From Chara braunii (lineage: Eukaryota > Streptophyta > Charophyceae > Charales > Characeae), in NCBI GenBank assembly GCA_003427395.1, contig BFEA01000101.1, positions 2,143,057 through 2,178,292 of the forward strand: 35,236 bases of DNA. The letters run 5' to 3'. Of this stretch, positions 11,401 through 21,706 are shown in pieces; position 1 is the first letter of the stretch, and every line of letters starts with the position of its first letter. The notes beneath the pieces are model-generated. The model did not search any database. It saw nothing but the letters and a program-made list of their open reading frames with translations, and was not told the origin of the DNA. The position numbers and the translations under genes are program-made.

Positions 11401-12560
11401 CAAGGGGGAAAAAAAACTCGGGTGATAGTCAAGAGGGGGAAACCAAAGATAGTAATCAGCAAGGTACACAAGGGAAGAGGGATGATCCCAAAGAGGAGGG
11501 AAAGGGAGGGGAGGCTAGCAATGAGGATCGACGACACTACAAGTACGATCTGCAGGAGGGAAAGGAAGGGGAGAAGACAAAAGGTTACCCCCTGCAAAAA
11601 CGAAGTACTCAGCAACAGGGCACACAATGAGAAGAATGCGGGCTGAACAAAGATGGTGGGAAGGGGAAAGTCCAAAAGCGCCCCAAAGACAACGACGAGC
11701 AGGTAAAAGATGGGGGCATAGAGGGGAACCAGAGCCATGTGAAAAATAATTCGCAAGGATGAAAGGGTCCTTCATGGAAAGAGGAGGAGCAAAAGCTTCA
11801 CCAACAACATGTGGAGGACAAACGGGAAGCTCCAGGAGCACTCGACATGATAGAGGGTACTCATGACAAGCCAATTGAGATCTTGTCGTCATCACAAGGA
11901 CCAGACACCTCATAAGAGCAGGGGGAGGTAAGGAACTCGACCCATACACACGGGCCATCCATCCAGTGCAGGCACGATGAAGGGATAATCAATAAAATAA
12001 TAGATCAAGCAGACGATCAACATGATAATGACCAAGAGGGGGGAAACGAGCATCCGGTTAGAGTAACTTTACTAGAACGTGGGTAACAATTGTTAGCCCT
12101 ATACATGTCATATTCCCCTTGTGGTCTGACAATCAGGGGAGAAAAATGACAAGGGTTTTGCTACGGGAACCACAGGGGCATGGGGGGGGACAACCGAGAG
12201 GAGGAAATGACATACACCTTATACTAGAGAGGCCGAGGAACGGGACGCTTGGGGAGGCAATGGAAAATAGAGGGGAGGGGGAAGAGATGTAGATGAAATT
12301 GATTGAAGGATTGCCCAATGGCCCGACTCGGTACTCCAATATGATAAGCACTATGACTAGTGTGCCCCAAGAGGACGGATCGTCTACACCTGAGCGAGAC
12401 TTACGCATGGGAGGAAACCAGATTTCGGTACGACAACCCCCCATCAAAAGAAACAGAAACACAAGTGGTGGGACATGTGGCAACCAAACAACAAACTCAA
12501 TCTGGAGATGAAGGGAGGGAGGAGGCCCCTTGGTCCGGACCAGGAGGTGGTTGCTAAAGC
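8461..12560 (+). other. Purine-rich tract, possible decayed LINE ORF1 region
   Basis: For about 4 kb the + strand is dominated by G and A. The + frames therefore give Lys/Glu/Gly/Arg/Gln-rich translations and the minus frames give Leu/Ser/Pro-rich shadows. Frame-compatible open pieces at 10091-10459, 10463-10660 and 10898-11104 are separated by stops, and 11262-11630 continues in another frame. The composition resembles the low-complexity, charged part of plant LINE ORF1 proteins, and a similar purine-rich stretch precedes the endonuclease at 17.4-18.8 kb. No zinc knuckle or other domain is visible, so this assignment is a guess. Confidence 0.3.
10091..11104 (+). pseudogene. Stop-interrupted basic/charged reading frame, unknown family
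   Basis: One + frame stays open from 10091 to 11104 except for a stop after 10459, another after 10660 and more before 10898. The translation is rich in Arg, Lys, Glu, Asn and Gly, with Arg runs near 10240-10290 and Lys/Glu runs near 10950-11010. I recognise no domain. Length and composition would fit a degraded nucleic-acid-binding ORF1-type protein. The bias could equally be a by-product of the purine-rich strand. Confidence 0.25.
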
Positions 12561-14448
12561 AGGAGAATGTGTGACGCACTAACCTCACGCCCAGCGCGAC
12601 TTCCTGATCGAAGTGGGATGGGGGCCCGAAAGTGCGAAAAAGGGGTGTGCCAAGGATTTTTGGGGATTTGGGGTGGAGTTCCAGCTCGAAACCAAGATCT
12701 CCTGTGGCAAGTTTCAGGGGTAGGAGTACAAGTGTCTTCTGGCTCAGAGTTGGGGCGATGACAGATTGTGCTGCTTGGGCCGGGGTGGAGTGCTACGGGT
12801 GTCTTTGTGGGAGTGCTCGTACCGTTGCCGGCCGTCGCATGTCTCGGGATCCGACGAAGACGAGTTGGGTTCTCGTCGCTCGGCCCTGGGATGAGCTCAT
12901 TGCGCGACCCTCACCTGCCGATGCTCGTCGGGCTGCCGACACTCCGAGCACGGCGGACGGGGCCAGAACCGAGATATGGAATCCTAGGGGACCACGAGTA
13001 ACCGGTGGTAGGGGAGGACGTTATAGTAGGGAGGGAAGTCAGTGGTAATGGCAACGAAGCCTGGGGTTAGAATATATTGTTGGTTTCAGCTGTCGGGATA
13101 ATCAGGAATCCGCGAGTTTCGATTGATTTCCAGTTGGAAGTCGCCCCTGCACAGTCGCTCGTTGTCAGTCCGGTAGGGGTACTTAAGATACCCAGGGTTC
13201 CGTAGGTGGCGAAGTTGTCGGATTCGCTGCCGGCGGATCTGTTCCCGTTCCCAATACGCTCGGTATTCTGGGTCCCTTAGGCTTTCACGATCGGTGATCC
13301 AGAAAGGAGAATCTATCGCCATGTCTCGCTCAACCGAATTCCTGCATATACATCTTCCTACGGGGCGAGATCGTGGCTGGCTTTTGCGGGCGCACACGTA
13401 GATGGCACGTCCGCGGGCGGCCGTTGTCTTATACGTGCGTGCGCAAGGGCCAGCGGACCAGATCCTGATCTGCGCAAATAACCAGGGGAGCGATCCGTCA
13501 ACGTACCGGCTCAGTTATGCAGCTAATTCCCTCAGGCTATCAATCTCGTTCCGTTTCGGTCTTGCACAAAGCCTATACACTCAGCGATCCCCGTATGTCT
13601 GAGGGCATCGGGACCTTAATTCGTCCTGACCCATACCGTTGATAGGGACTCCATCATTCACGTCGAGATCCGTCGTGCTAAGTCCATTCAGGGTTGCGGG
13701 CCGTCCTCGCGGGGGCGCGTGTAAGTCGTGCTCGTCAGATCGCACTTATACGGGGATTCGCGGGGTTGGTCCGCTGTGGGTTGATCCATTAGCCAATCAC
13801 CTGTGCAGAAGAAGGTTCATGCAACAATCCTTCAACCAATTTTGTTCGAGCAGAAAGCAATTATGTGGCCATCAGGGGAATATCTCATCACCATCCAGAC
13901 ATACATCGAAGCACCGTAATGAGTATCAAACTCCTTTCACCTACCAACCATCCGGGTGAGAATAGATCGGCGCTGCGAGCGCTGGATGATTCAGGATTAC
14001 ACGCAAGACATCGGATATTCAAGCATTACAAAATCATCTGACCCATCTCATCAAGCGGATGCAAAAACGAAATAGGGAGGACAGAGATTGAGCCGCGCAT
14101 CACACAAAGCCAAAAGAAATGTAAAAAATGCAAAACAAGGGCGCCTCGCCCAGAGCCAAAATTTCATACACAAGGACTGAGAAAAGACAAAGAAGATTGC
14201 AATCCCACATCCGCCTGTTTCCCCTCTCTCTCTCTCTCTTTCCGATGCGGACAGTCCGTCATCTCGCACCCACCAACGAAGTTGTCACCCCGCTTAGTCC
14301 GCATGCGCCCGTTAGGTTCACCCGTGCACCACAGGCCGTCGTGGCCTACACGTCAACCTCGTGCACTTGGCACCAGCTCGTTGGGCCGCCCAACTCCCAC
14401 GTCAACTCACCTCTTACTTCGCTCATTAGCCGACCCTCACTGATCGCG

Positions 14449-14450
<2 letters not shown>
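12561..14450. other. GC-richer stretch with short unassigned ORFs
   Basis: Composition changes sharply from purine-rich to balanced GC-rich DNA near 12570. + strand frames at 12632-13048 and 13639-13959 and a minus frame at 13086-13397 are the longest. None matches a family I know. The region ends at the poly(T) that marks the 3' end of the minus-strand LINE. Confidence 0.45.
13086..13397 (-). CDS. Hypothetical protein fragment rich in Arg and Tyr
   Basis: An open minus-strand frame of 103 codons. The middle section (about residues 30-75) reads like natural protein: aromatic and charged residues alternate, with a Trp-Glu-Arg-Glu-rich helix followed by several Arg-x-Arg and Pro-Tyr motifs and no homopolymer bias. 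I do not recognise it. No adjacent frame extends it, and there is no clear promoter. It may be a piece of an element-encoded gag-like protein. A random frame in GC-rich DNA is the main alternative. Confidence 0.25.
   Translation of the reverse strand: MCARKSQPRSRPVGRCICRNSVERDMAIDSPFWITDRESLRDPEYRAYWEREQIRRQRIRQLRHLRNPGYLKYPYRTDNERLCRGDFQLEINRNSRIPDYPDS

Positions 14451-14480
<30 letters not shown>
14451..14480 (-). other. LINE poly(A) tail (poly(T) on + strand)
   Basis: About thirty consecutive T on the + strand, directly followed by the LINE 3' untranslated region. The length argues for a fairly young insertion, since such tails shorten and mutate. Confidence 0.75.
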
Positions 14481-14481
<1 letters not shown>

Positions 14482-15144
14482 CAAATGGGGTTCCAGTCTA
14501 TTGGTGGGGAGCTGCACCTCCTGGAAAATGGGTCCAGCGTCCCTCGCGTTGCAATACAAAGATAGAAAGGAAAGCACTTGATGAGAACCGGGCCCATTGT
14601 CCCCTGTACCTCTTCACCCTCAATAGAGTGGCGCCAGATTGCACTCTTAAGCTCTGGTACTAATGAGGAGCTAGCGACTTTGATAACAATGGTGACACTC
14701 CTTCGAACTGTGTTTGTACCACCTTTCATGTACCCGTCGAAATGAACCCCAATGTGATAACACAACCAAACCAGCTCAAAAAGTACTACACCTTATAGCA
14801 TTAGTTGTCCTATTCACATATCATTCCGATCCCAAACCAAAAAGTGGGAACTAGCACACTTGGGGGGAGTGGGAACGGGTCAGGAAATTCTGAGAGGGGT
14901 CTCAAGGAATTGAGGAGTCAATCGAACACCAATCCTCAAACACAACCCTGTAATTCATTTTGATATCTCCATCCTCAACCTCTGTAGCTCCTTTTCATAC
15001 CACCTTCCCAATTCTTCCCCCCTGTTTCCCGCCAGGCCAGACCAAGTTGAACTGTTGTATTCGTTGAGAGATTTCCTTTTTGTTGGATAAAAACTGGATT
15101 TTCTCTTTCGTGAGTCCCCATTGGTGTAGGATGCCTATCTGAAT

Positions 15145-16689
15145 TTATTCTTTAATGGTTTCGGTGAACTCAGGGTCATCCACCCTGGCTCCTTCCCACT
15201 CATAGATGCATCTTCTCCTCCAAATGACCCATAAGATTGCCCTCCTACTGAGAATAAATAGATTGTGGGTAAATTCGTCGAAGGGAACAACATTCCATGC
15301 TTCCAGTAGAAGGGGCTTCCACTGAGTCTTTGTCTCCAAGTTATTCCAGATTCTGCCCCACCATCTCCAAAGCCAAATTGAACCCGGGCATTGAAGAAAT
15401 ATGTGTTCAATTGTTTCCGGAATCATTCTACTTGGATAAGCAGTTTTACAAAGTTTGCACCAAGGTTGGGCCTGATTGTTCTTGTCCTGTGACGTTCTAT
15501 CTATCAACCAGTCATTAGTAGGGAGGCATCTGTGTTCAATCTGCCATTGTAAAAATGTAATTTTGGCTGGTTTAAAGTTCTTGCTACCAAACCACTTAAT
15601 GTGTTTCAGATAATTTATGTCCAAATTGAGATGTCTCATCCATCTGTTAGTTACCCTATCCTTGAGGTTGATTGTTGGTCTCAATATTCCGAGTCTATAT
15701 GTTGATTTGACTGACAGGGTATGGAGGGATCTGGTATAATTTATGTTCTCTTTGAGTTGCGATCCCCACTTCCATGATGCCGGGTCCATTGCTAGGTGTG
15801 AAATAGGAGTGTTGGGCCTGAATGTCAGCCATTCCTTCTCAATTTGTAGTACTCTAATTCTGAAAATTTGATCCGCAGTTACCCACCTAATTTCATTCTG
15901 TGGATGGGGAATTGCTCTATTATCTTCTTTAAGAATAAAAAAGAAAGTTAATATATCTTCATTTGCCTCAACTTCGAAGACATTGCCTATTAGGTGATTG
16001 TTATCAATGAAGGCCACCCAGTCATTGGACTTGATTTCAGGACCTTTTCTGAGAATGCGGATCCAGTCCAAGGGGATCAACTCAATAATCTTCTTCAGGG
16101 CTAACTCCATATGGTGACAATATCTTAATTTATCCTGAATTTCTTCCTGTGTAACCCAGTCCTTGGATTCTTTGTTCCAAATGTCCTTGATTCTGACTAC
16201 TCCCTTCTTAATCCACCCTTTCCAAGGTAAGTCATTGCAATGCAACGTGATTCCTTGGTTATCCCTTATCCACGTGTTATTAAACAGGGGTTGCTGACAA
16301 ACTTCCTCCCATCTCATGGGGTGGATTTTATCTGGTAAGGGTAATTTTCTCCAAGTCTTGATAAGGGCGATCCAGAATGGATCCCTGCTTAGATCTCTTC
16401 TGACGTCCTCTCTGTGGTCAGAGGGGGCTTCATCCCCTTCAACTTTTTTACTTCTTGGAAAGGTCCAGGCTCGGTTTTCCAGCCACATAAAAAGATCAAC
16501 TTGGTCATTTGTTAGAGGGGTCAATCTCTTAATCTGCTCCCATGCTAGGATAGTCCACGGGGTCTGTGGGCTAAAGAGGAGCCTCATGATCCATTGGATG
16601 CCTACGCTTGACATGGTCAACGCTAACCTCGAGCTTCCGAATTTTTTAGAGAGATATCTAATCGCACCGACAAAATTTATAGTATGCAT
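15145..16689 (-). pseudogene. LINE ORF2 C-terminal half with zf-RVT-type domain
   Basis: A 514-codon open frame with the end of a plant L1-type ORF2 polyprotein, lacking the polymerase palm. The diagnostic part is near the C terminus: a Phe-x-Trp helix and 'CLPTNDWL', then Cys411-x2-Cys414-x14-His429-x4-Cys434 and 'WLW'. This is the reverse-transcriptase-associated zinc-binding (zf-RVT) arrangement found after the RT in plant LINEs, where it is thought to help bind RNA or DNA. The N-terminal 380 residues are Trp-rich and match the region between RT and zinc finger in position only. The frame stays open upstream to a stop near 16741; the first Met is probably not a native start. An uninterrupted 514 codons among decayed neighbours suggests a fairly recent insertion. 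Confidence 0.8.
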
Positions 16690-16758
16690 GCGTGCGCGAA
16701 GATGCGGGATTGCAAGAAAGAGGAGCAGAGAAGGAAGTGCCTACGCTTGACATGGTCA
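16599..16758. repeat. 21-bp direct repeat at the LINE 5' junction
   Basis: The sequence starting tgcctacgcttgac occurs at 16599-16619 inside the LINE reading frame and again at 16738-16758, 139 bp away. The DNA between encodes the first part of the open frame. It may reflect template jumping during reverse transcription, or a later duplication. Confidence 0.7.
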
Positions 16759-17460
16759 GATCGGGGCGTGGGGGACGTAGTCACTCTCCACGCATCGATC
16801 TAGGCATGCAACGCTCGGGCCAATTAAACACATCGAAAAAAAGGAAAAAGAGCGGGAAGAAGGCGAGGGAACAAGAGGAGAGATACATTTACAATGACGC
16901 CCGCCCAACGATTACAGTTGCATGCAAGATTAAGGGCGCCGCTTAGTCAAAACTTCGTTCCCGCCGTTGGAAGATGCGCGCAAGAAAGAGACGCCGCTCG
17001 ACAAGAATTTCAAAAAGTCCTAAATTCCTATTTGAACTCGAGATTGCAACAAAAAATTCCGACGAGACGGAAGAAAAGCAAAAAGAAATTAAAATTTTGA
17101 GAGCCCTCGGGGGCTCGTCCTTAGTTGAAAGGAAAATTTAAAAAAGAAAATGGAAAACTTTCGCGCGATCATCGTGCCAAAATCTCAGTTCCCCCCTTTA
17201 TTCTCAGCAGAGCAAGAAAGAACCATCGCCAACCGTTATTGATCGCACCCAACGGGGCGCGCACACTCAACCGTCTGTCCCGGGCCTATCCCATCATCGC
17301 CGAAGGGGGAGGAGCGAAGCGAAGGAAAAGAAAGAAGCGAGGACATAGGCGCAATTTACCCGTTGACCCCACCTCCCGCAATTTGCCCAACCTTCCCAAC
17401 TCATGACCCCTCATTGTCATCGCGCAGAAAGTCGCGCGACACAGAAAGTGGTTCGTCACA
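16759..17460. other. No recognisable gene
   Basis: Open + frames exist (16894-17100, 17125-17406). They are Lys/Arg-rich with no domain that I can name and look like composition effects. A short gagccctcgggggctc palindrome lies at 17100-17115. Confidence 0.4.
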
Positions 17461-18840
17461 TGGCAGCGCTTATCACAAGGTGAAGTAGTCCATATGGATG
17501 TAATATATCAAAATTATCAGGGGCATGAGAATGAAAGGGAAGTGAGTCAGTATAGGCAGGAGTCACATATAGGTGTTGAAGAGAACAAGGAATAAGTGAT
17601 AGAGGTGAAAACGATGAAGAGTAGTTTCAAGACTAGTCGTACTAGCGAAAGAAGTTGTCTGCTTCAACCACAAAGGCGAAGGAAGAAAAAGGTCACCTCT
17701 GATACGTCTGACCCAAACGGTTTGGGTCTAGCAGTAGGCCAATGAAGCAAGGAAGGGATAGGGAAGGCCTGTCGAGAAGGAAGGTGGTGAGTTTTCCCTC
17801 ATCAGCACAGGCAGTAACCTCAACCAAGAATAAGATTACATATTGCTTTACTCCAACATGAAAACCGCTGGAATAACATTAGGAGAGCAGAAAAGGTTGG
17901 TCGAGAAGTTGAAAACCAGGATCAGGATCTACCAGGAAAAAGAGAGTAAACAAGCTCAATCAGAGGACTCCTCCCGTCATGATGAAATCATCAAGATGGG
18001 AATAGAGAATTGGTAGGTAAAGACAAAGGACCAGGGGGTAGAGGAATCTGGGCAGGGATATGGTGCAGGAAGGGGAAGACTTCCACATGCAGGGGAAGGA
18101 ACATGTGAGCAACCCTTGGAGTGTGGACAAAGAGGCGCCAACACAAAAAGGGAGAAATTCCCACTCTAACTCAGAAGTAGGCCAAGGAAGGGAGGTCGAC
18201 GGCGTCAATGGGTCACCTTCTTCGAAGTAGGTCAGGGAGGAGGGTATGGAAAAACAGAAAAGGGGAAGGGAAAAAAATGGAAGAATAGGTAGGACACGGG
18301 TATTGGTCAAAAGGATGGCGCAATTGCTGGTTGAAGGAAGGTGTTTTGCATGCCCCCTACTATTCTGGTGGGTTGAGGAAGAATTGAGAATATTGGTCTT
18401 CAGATTCAGCTTCGCCACATGGCCAACGAAACACGTATGGACCCAAATGGAGGTTGGAGCCAAAATTAGAGAATGGGTAAAACCATGATTTATTATCTCA
18501 CCCCCGCTTTCCCCCCCCCCACCGCCCCGGTCTTTGCGACAAGGACTGAAGTCAAAAATTCTTCAGGTGAGCTACTAATCATTGTATTTGTCTTCCTCGC
18601 TGCACGATGCAAATTTAGAAGATTTTGGTATGAACGAGGGGTGATGGGTAGAGTCGGGATAGTAAGGTGGCCTAAGAGAAGGGTCCTAAACTATGATGGT
18701 TCGGACAGGGGAATTAGGATGTAAATTAGGATCACATGGAGGGTGGCCCAACTGTCGGACCCTTAATTATGAAGATCTCTATTTGTCGATGGTAACCATA
18801 AGTTGATAAGTCAGTCAGAATATGATAGGTAGGGGATCGG
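17461..18840 (+). pseudogene. Probable decayed LINE ORF1 / upstream region
   Basis: Purine-rich + strand sequence runs directly into endonuclease remnants that begin at 18880. Translated patches are Gln/Glu/Lys/Ser-rich and interrupted by stops in all frames. Position before the endonuclease is where ORF1 sits in L1-type LINEs. No RNA-binding or zinc-knuckle motif is visible, so the call rests on position and composition only. Confidence 0.35.
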
Positions 18841-18844
18841 TGGT

Positions 18845-18891
18845 AACCACATGGAACGTTTTTTTTTTTTTTTCCAACCACATGGAACGTT
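18845..18891 (-). mobile_element. Poly(A)-only insertion with 16-bp target duplication
   Basis: aaccacatggaacgtt occurs at 18845-18860 and, identically, at 18876-18891. The 15 bases between are thirteen T and two C. A perfect 16-bp duplication bracketing nothing but oligo(T) is the signature of target-primed reverse transcription that copied only a poly(A) tail. It interrupts and duplicates the first conserved motif of a LINE endonuclease remnant. Confidence 0.7.
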
Positions 18892-19590
18892 AGAGGTATC
18901 TCAGGGAGAATTAAAAGTGAAGAAAATAGAAATGGAGAGACTGATGCTACAAAAGGAGATTGATAAACTATGCCTACAATAACTAAAATAAGCATGATAG
19001 GGCAGAGAGGTAGAATGGTGTGATGGAAGGGCCAATAGGTATGAACTCCGACAGATGGGATAAAGGGAGCTCATGGTGACAATCTTATGTGCATCACTGT
19101 TTCACGGGGAATTACTGGACTGGTTCTTTGACACTGAGGGTCACTGACATGGGTAGTGTTGGAAGACGAGAAGGAACGCTACCCTTTAAGAAACTTGTAC
19201 GCCCCGATTAATAGGGTTTATGCGAAATGGTTTTGGAAGTCCCACCCCACGGTGATACCTGAGGGTCTGAGCACCTGTATAGTGAAAGACTTCAACACGA
19301 TATTACAGCCTGACTTGGACTTTGTGACACCAGGTCCCCAACAATCAGATGCAACGACAATGCAGGTCATTACGACTCAACTAGTGATGGTGAACGTGTT
19401 TAGGAACTTGTACTCAAAACAGAGGCCCTTCATATGGGCCGGATCATTCGTCCAATAGGAGATGCCTTGACATAGTGTGAATGGGTGAAGAAAATTTTGA
19501 CCGATGCTTAAAAATTGAGATTATGCCTCGGACTTTGTCTGATCATGTAGTGGGGGTGATAACGATAGTGCAATCGCAAGAGCCGATGCC
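18880..19590 (+). pseudogene. LINE endonuclease (EEP/APE-type) remnant
   Basis: Pieces of an apurinic-type endonuclease, the enzyme that nicks target DNA for L1-type retrotransposition, appear in order but in different frames. They are TWNVRG (18880-18897), the N-terminal Asn motif; KLCLQ before 18980; YAPIN (19198-19212); KDFN (19285-19296), where GDFN is usual; and LSDH (19535-19546), which supplies the catalytic Asp-His pair. The longest open part is 19156-19458. Several frameshifts and stops separate the motifs, and the downstream RT is missing: the sequence changes to unrelated GC-rich DNA near 19600. The order is right and the combination is specific, so identity is fairly secure; function is lost. 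Confidence 0.75.
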
Positions 19591-20702
19591 CCCCGTGGGG
19601 GCCTACAGCCCTGCCTGGCTGGGTTTTCGTTGATAAGCACTACTTAAAAATAGTGTGACAACATTGAGAAGCATGGTTGGGCCAACCCGTTGTCGGCCCG
19701 AATACCCTTACAAGGGTATTTGGGCACATTTCTGCAGCTTACAGGAAGAGCGCGCCTGACGGTATCTGGGGGCGCGTCCCATTCGTGTTGATTAGAGAGT
19801 GAGTGAGCGTGCACTTTGCGGGCACGCGTTAACTTGACCGGGTGATTGGTCAGGGAAGGCTATGAGACGCCGGTAGGGTAAGTAAGTGTTGAACTAGAAT
19901 CTCCTAGACGGTCGCGGCCTCGCCCGCACGGGCAAATTTACGGACAGAGTAGAGTTGACCAAGTAAGGCTGTGACTAGAGGGGGATAGTGCCTGATTTAC
20001 TAGAGGCCGACGTTCAGAGCGGCGCCGTGTGGAGTGTCCTCGAACACTGTGTTGACCAGGCCTCATCAGTAGGGGCCGTCGCTAAGGCCGAGAAAGGATG
20101 GCGCCAACGGGCAGGGTTTCTCCGGGGAAGAGGCGGTAAAAGGGCCGGCCGTGGCAGGCTATGAGAGCCTCGGGCCGCGACCATGGCATATAGGGGCGAC
20201 ACGCGTGGTGAGCCGAGCAGCGCCTGCCCACGAGTGGAACGCGATATTACGGGGCCTGAGGTTGAGGAGTAGGCCAAGTGGTAGCCTTGGCACACCCATA
20301 TGGGCCTGGGCATGCAGCAGATACTTCATATGGAGGGCCGCGGAGGGCCGCGCCTGCTGCAACCAGGCTGGGGCTTAGCCCTATAGGTTACGTTGTTGGG
20401 CTATCACTAGGCGGATCCCGGGATCGAGGCTGGCGGAGAGCAGAGGAGCAGCAAAACAGCGAAGAAGCGCAGGAGAACCGAGGGGTTGAGGGTCCCTCGG
20501 GACTATCCCCCTTGGTTTTGCTGGGGAGTCCTGGTTGCAGGCCCGCAGGACTGGGCCGTGGACCGAGAACCAACGGTCCCCCTTTCCTACTCCGATTTCT
20601 CTCAGATTTTCTGAGTTGTCTTGTGTTTATTTTTATTTTTATGGTTAGTTTTAAGTCCCACTACGGGGCGCAGTCCGGTCTCAGAACCGGCCGTAAACCA
20701 AC
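19591..20702. other. GC-rich DNA without a recognisable gene
   Basis: Several overlapping open frames occur on both strands (for example 20278-20775 +), as expected from GC-rich sequence. None shows a domain. It contains a 14-bp-stem hairpin (19696-19725). Confidence 0.45.
19696..19725. repeat. Inverted repeat, 14-bp stem with 2-base centre
   Basis: GCCCGAATACCCTT (19696-19709) pairs with AAGGGTATTTGGGC (19712-19725). All fourteen positions pair, one as G-T. It is isolated and has no T run or neighbouring gene that would define a role. Confidence 0.8.
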
Positions 20703-20928
20703 AGGTATAGCTCAATGGATACACCACGAACTGTTGAAATTCGGATCCGAGTTTGAACCGGATGATGAAACTTAATGAGTAAAACCAGCTAATTTCGAAC
20801 TGCTTGGGGCCGATCAGCTTAATGGTGATATCCCAAGGCCGTAGCCCCTGGTGCAGTCCTCTGGGACATGAGCTGAAACTGTACCAACACTGAGCTAATT
20901 GGCATGTCCCTTGCGCCTGATCCTGCGC
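20703..20928 (+). mobile_element. Composite SINE copy 1: tRNA-like head, U6-like tail
   Basis: The head has a polymerase III A box (TAGCTCAATGG, 20708-20718) and a B-box-like GAGTTTGAACC (20749-20759) at tRNA spacing. A middle part (about 20775-20855) aligns with the same part of copy 2 (cttgg.gccg, tgata, ggtgcagtcc). From 20856 the sequence follows U6 snRNA: stem-loop GTCC-TCT-GGGACAT, a 37-base segment ending GGCATG that matches plant/animal consensus U6 at about 23 positions, then TCCCTTGCGC. It is older than copy 2. U6 identity is by comparison with the U6 sequence I know; the mobile-element call follows from two copies with the same architecture. Confidence 0.6.
20856..20928 (+). pseudogene. 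U6 snRNA-like segment (diverged)
   Basis: The segment is collinear with U6 from its 5' stem-loop through the ACAGAGA region and the AGCATGGCCCCTGCGC region, with no indel in the central 37 bases. The ACAGAGA box reads ACTGAGC. It cannot be a working spliceosomal RNA. Confidence 0.55.
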
Positions 20929-21400
20929 TGGGCTGTGGGGCCGACGACGCTGCGGGCGCACTGACCGTCACCCACTTCCTGCTGTAGGACGTTTGGACCT
21001 GAGCATGTCCGCTGGGACCAGAAAAACAGGAGCAGCCCGGGGCACCGTGGGAAGATCCGCAGCGGTGTTATGTGCACCACTGTGCTCATGTGGCTCTTCC
21101 CCACTCAGTCCCCAAAGGCTCCTTTTTTTACTACTGCTACCAGGATCCTGCGCCGGGACCCGTTTCACCTAGGCTCACGCCGTATGCTGTGCAGCAGGAT
21201 CTGCAGCCTCCCACTAGTGCCGGAGTCAGAATAGCCACGATAAAGAGCATAGGTCACACACTTCAGTGACATTCATTTGAGGGGGGATGTTGCAGGAGTT
21301 ATGGCCATGTGCAGGTAAGCATGGTTGCTCCCCTAGCTGCAGCCTTGAGAGGCAGCCTCTGCAGTAGGCTGGTACCAATCCTAAGGCAGTTGACAGTACC
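20929..21400. other. Spacer between the two SINE-like copies
   Basis: GC-balanced sequence with no recognisable gene or RNA. Short open frames on both strands look random. Confidence 0.5.
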
Positions 21401-21480
21401 AATGGGCCTAGCGCGGTGGGTACACCCGTGGACTGTTGCAAGACAAACCCGAGTTTGGAATCATGGTGTAGTCACAGGAA

Positions 21481-21540
21481 TATAGTAATATAATAATATA
21501 ATAATAATGATAATAATAATGATAATGACAATACTAATAA
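21481..21540. repeat. TAA-type microsatellite
   Basis: Imperfect runs of TAA, TAATA and GATAATAA, located between the tRNA-like head and the U6-like tail of the SINE-like unit. Confidence 0.85.
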
Positions 21541-21619
21541 ATAAAATCCATTCTGAATGACTTGGAGCCGGCCGCTTCGAAACTGATAACTCGGACCAAT
21601 ATCCATGGGCCAGGGTACA

Positions 21620-21706
21620 GTCCTTCGGGACATCCGTTAAAGTTGGAACAATACAGAAAAGATTAGTATGACCCCGTGTGAGCACGATAAGTATAAATTC
21701 AGAGTG
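21620..21706 (+). pseudogene. U6 snRNA-like segment (well conserved)
   Basis: The stem-loop GTCC-TTC-GGGACAT (21620-21633) is one pair shorter than standard U6. The next 37 bases (21634-21670) match U6 at about 32 positions, including GGAAC, ATACAGA and GATTAG. The ACAGAGA box is ACAGAAA. Downstream similarity (accccgtgtgag..., gataa, aaattcagag) fades. There is no terminal T run and no U6 promoter (USE plus TATA) upstream, because the tRNA-like unit occupies that place. Confidence 0.75.

Larger units (their letters stand above)
14451..16758 (-). mobile_element. 5'-truncated LINE, minus strand, with poly(A) tail
   Basis: The T run at about 14451-14480 is the poly(A) tail read on the opposite strand. 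It is followed by about 660 bp of 3' untranslated sequence and then an open ORF2 C-terminal half (15145-16689). Endonuclease and reverse transcriptase domains are absent, so the copy is 5'-truncated, as is usual for LINE insertions. Upstream of the frame, 16738-16758 repeats 21 bases found inside the element at 16599-16619, so the 5' junction is rearranged. No convincing target duplication is visible: gatcgcgc before the T run against gatcggggc after 16758 is only suggestive. Confidence 0.8.

Noticed and set aside
10138-11756. Long minus-strand frames (10138-10767 and 11157-11756) with membrane-like Leu/Ser/Pro-rich translations
   Set aside because: They are shadows of the purine-rich + strand. 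The hydrophobicity follows from pyrimidine-rich codons, and no start context or domain supports them.
19696-19725. Member of the hairpin array family
   Set aside because: It shares the words ACCCTT and AAGGG but lacks the AAGTT core and the internal loop, so it is listed only as an isolated inverted repeat.
20101-20125. Second primer-binding-site candidate (tggcgccaacgggcaggg)
   Set aside because: Only the first seven bases match a known primer site. No LTR-like CA end or gag is nearby.
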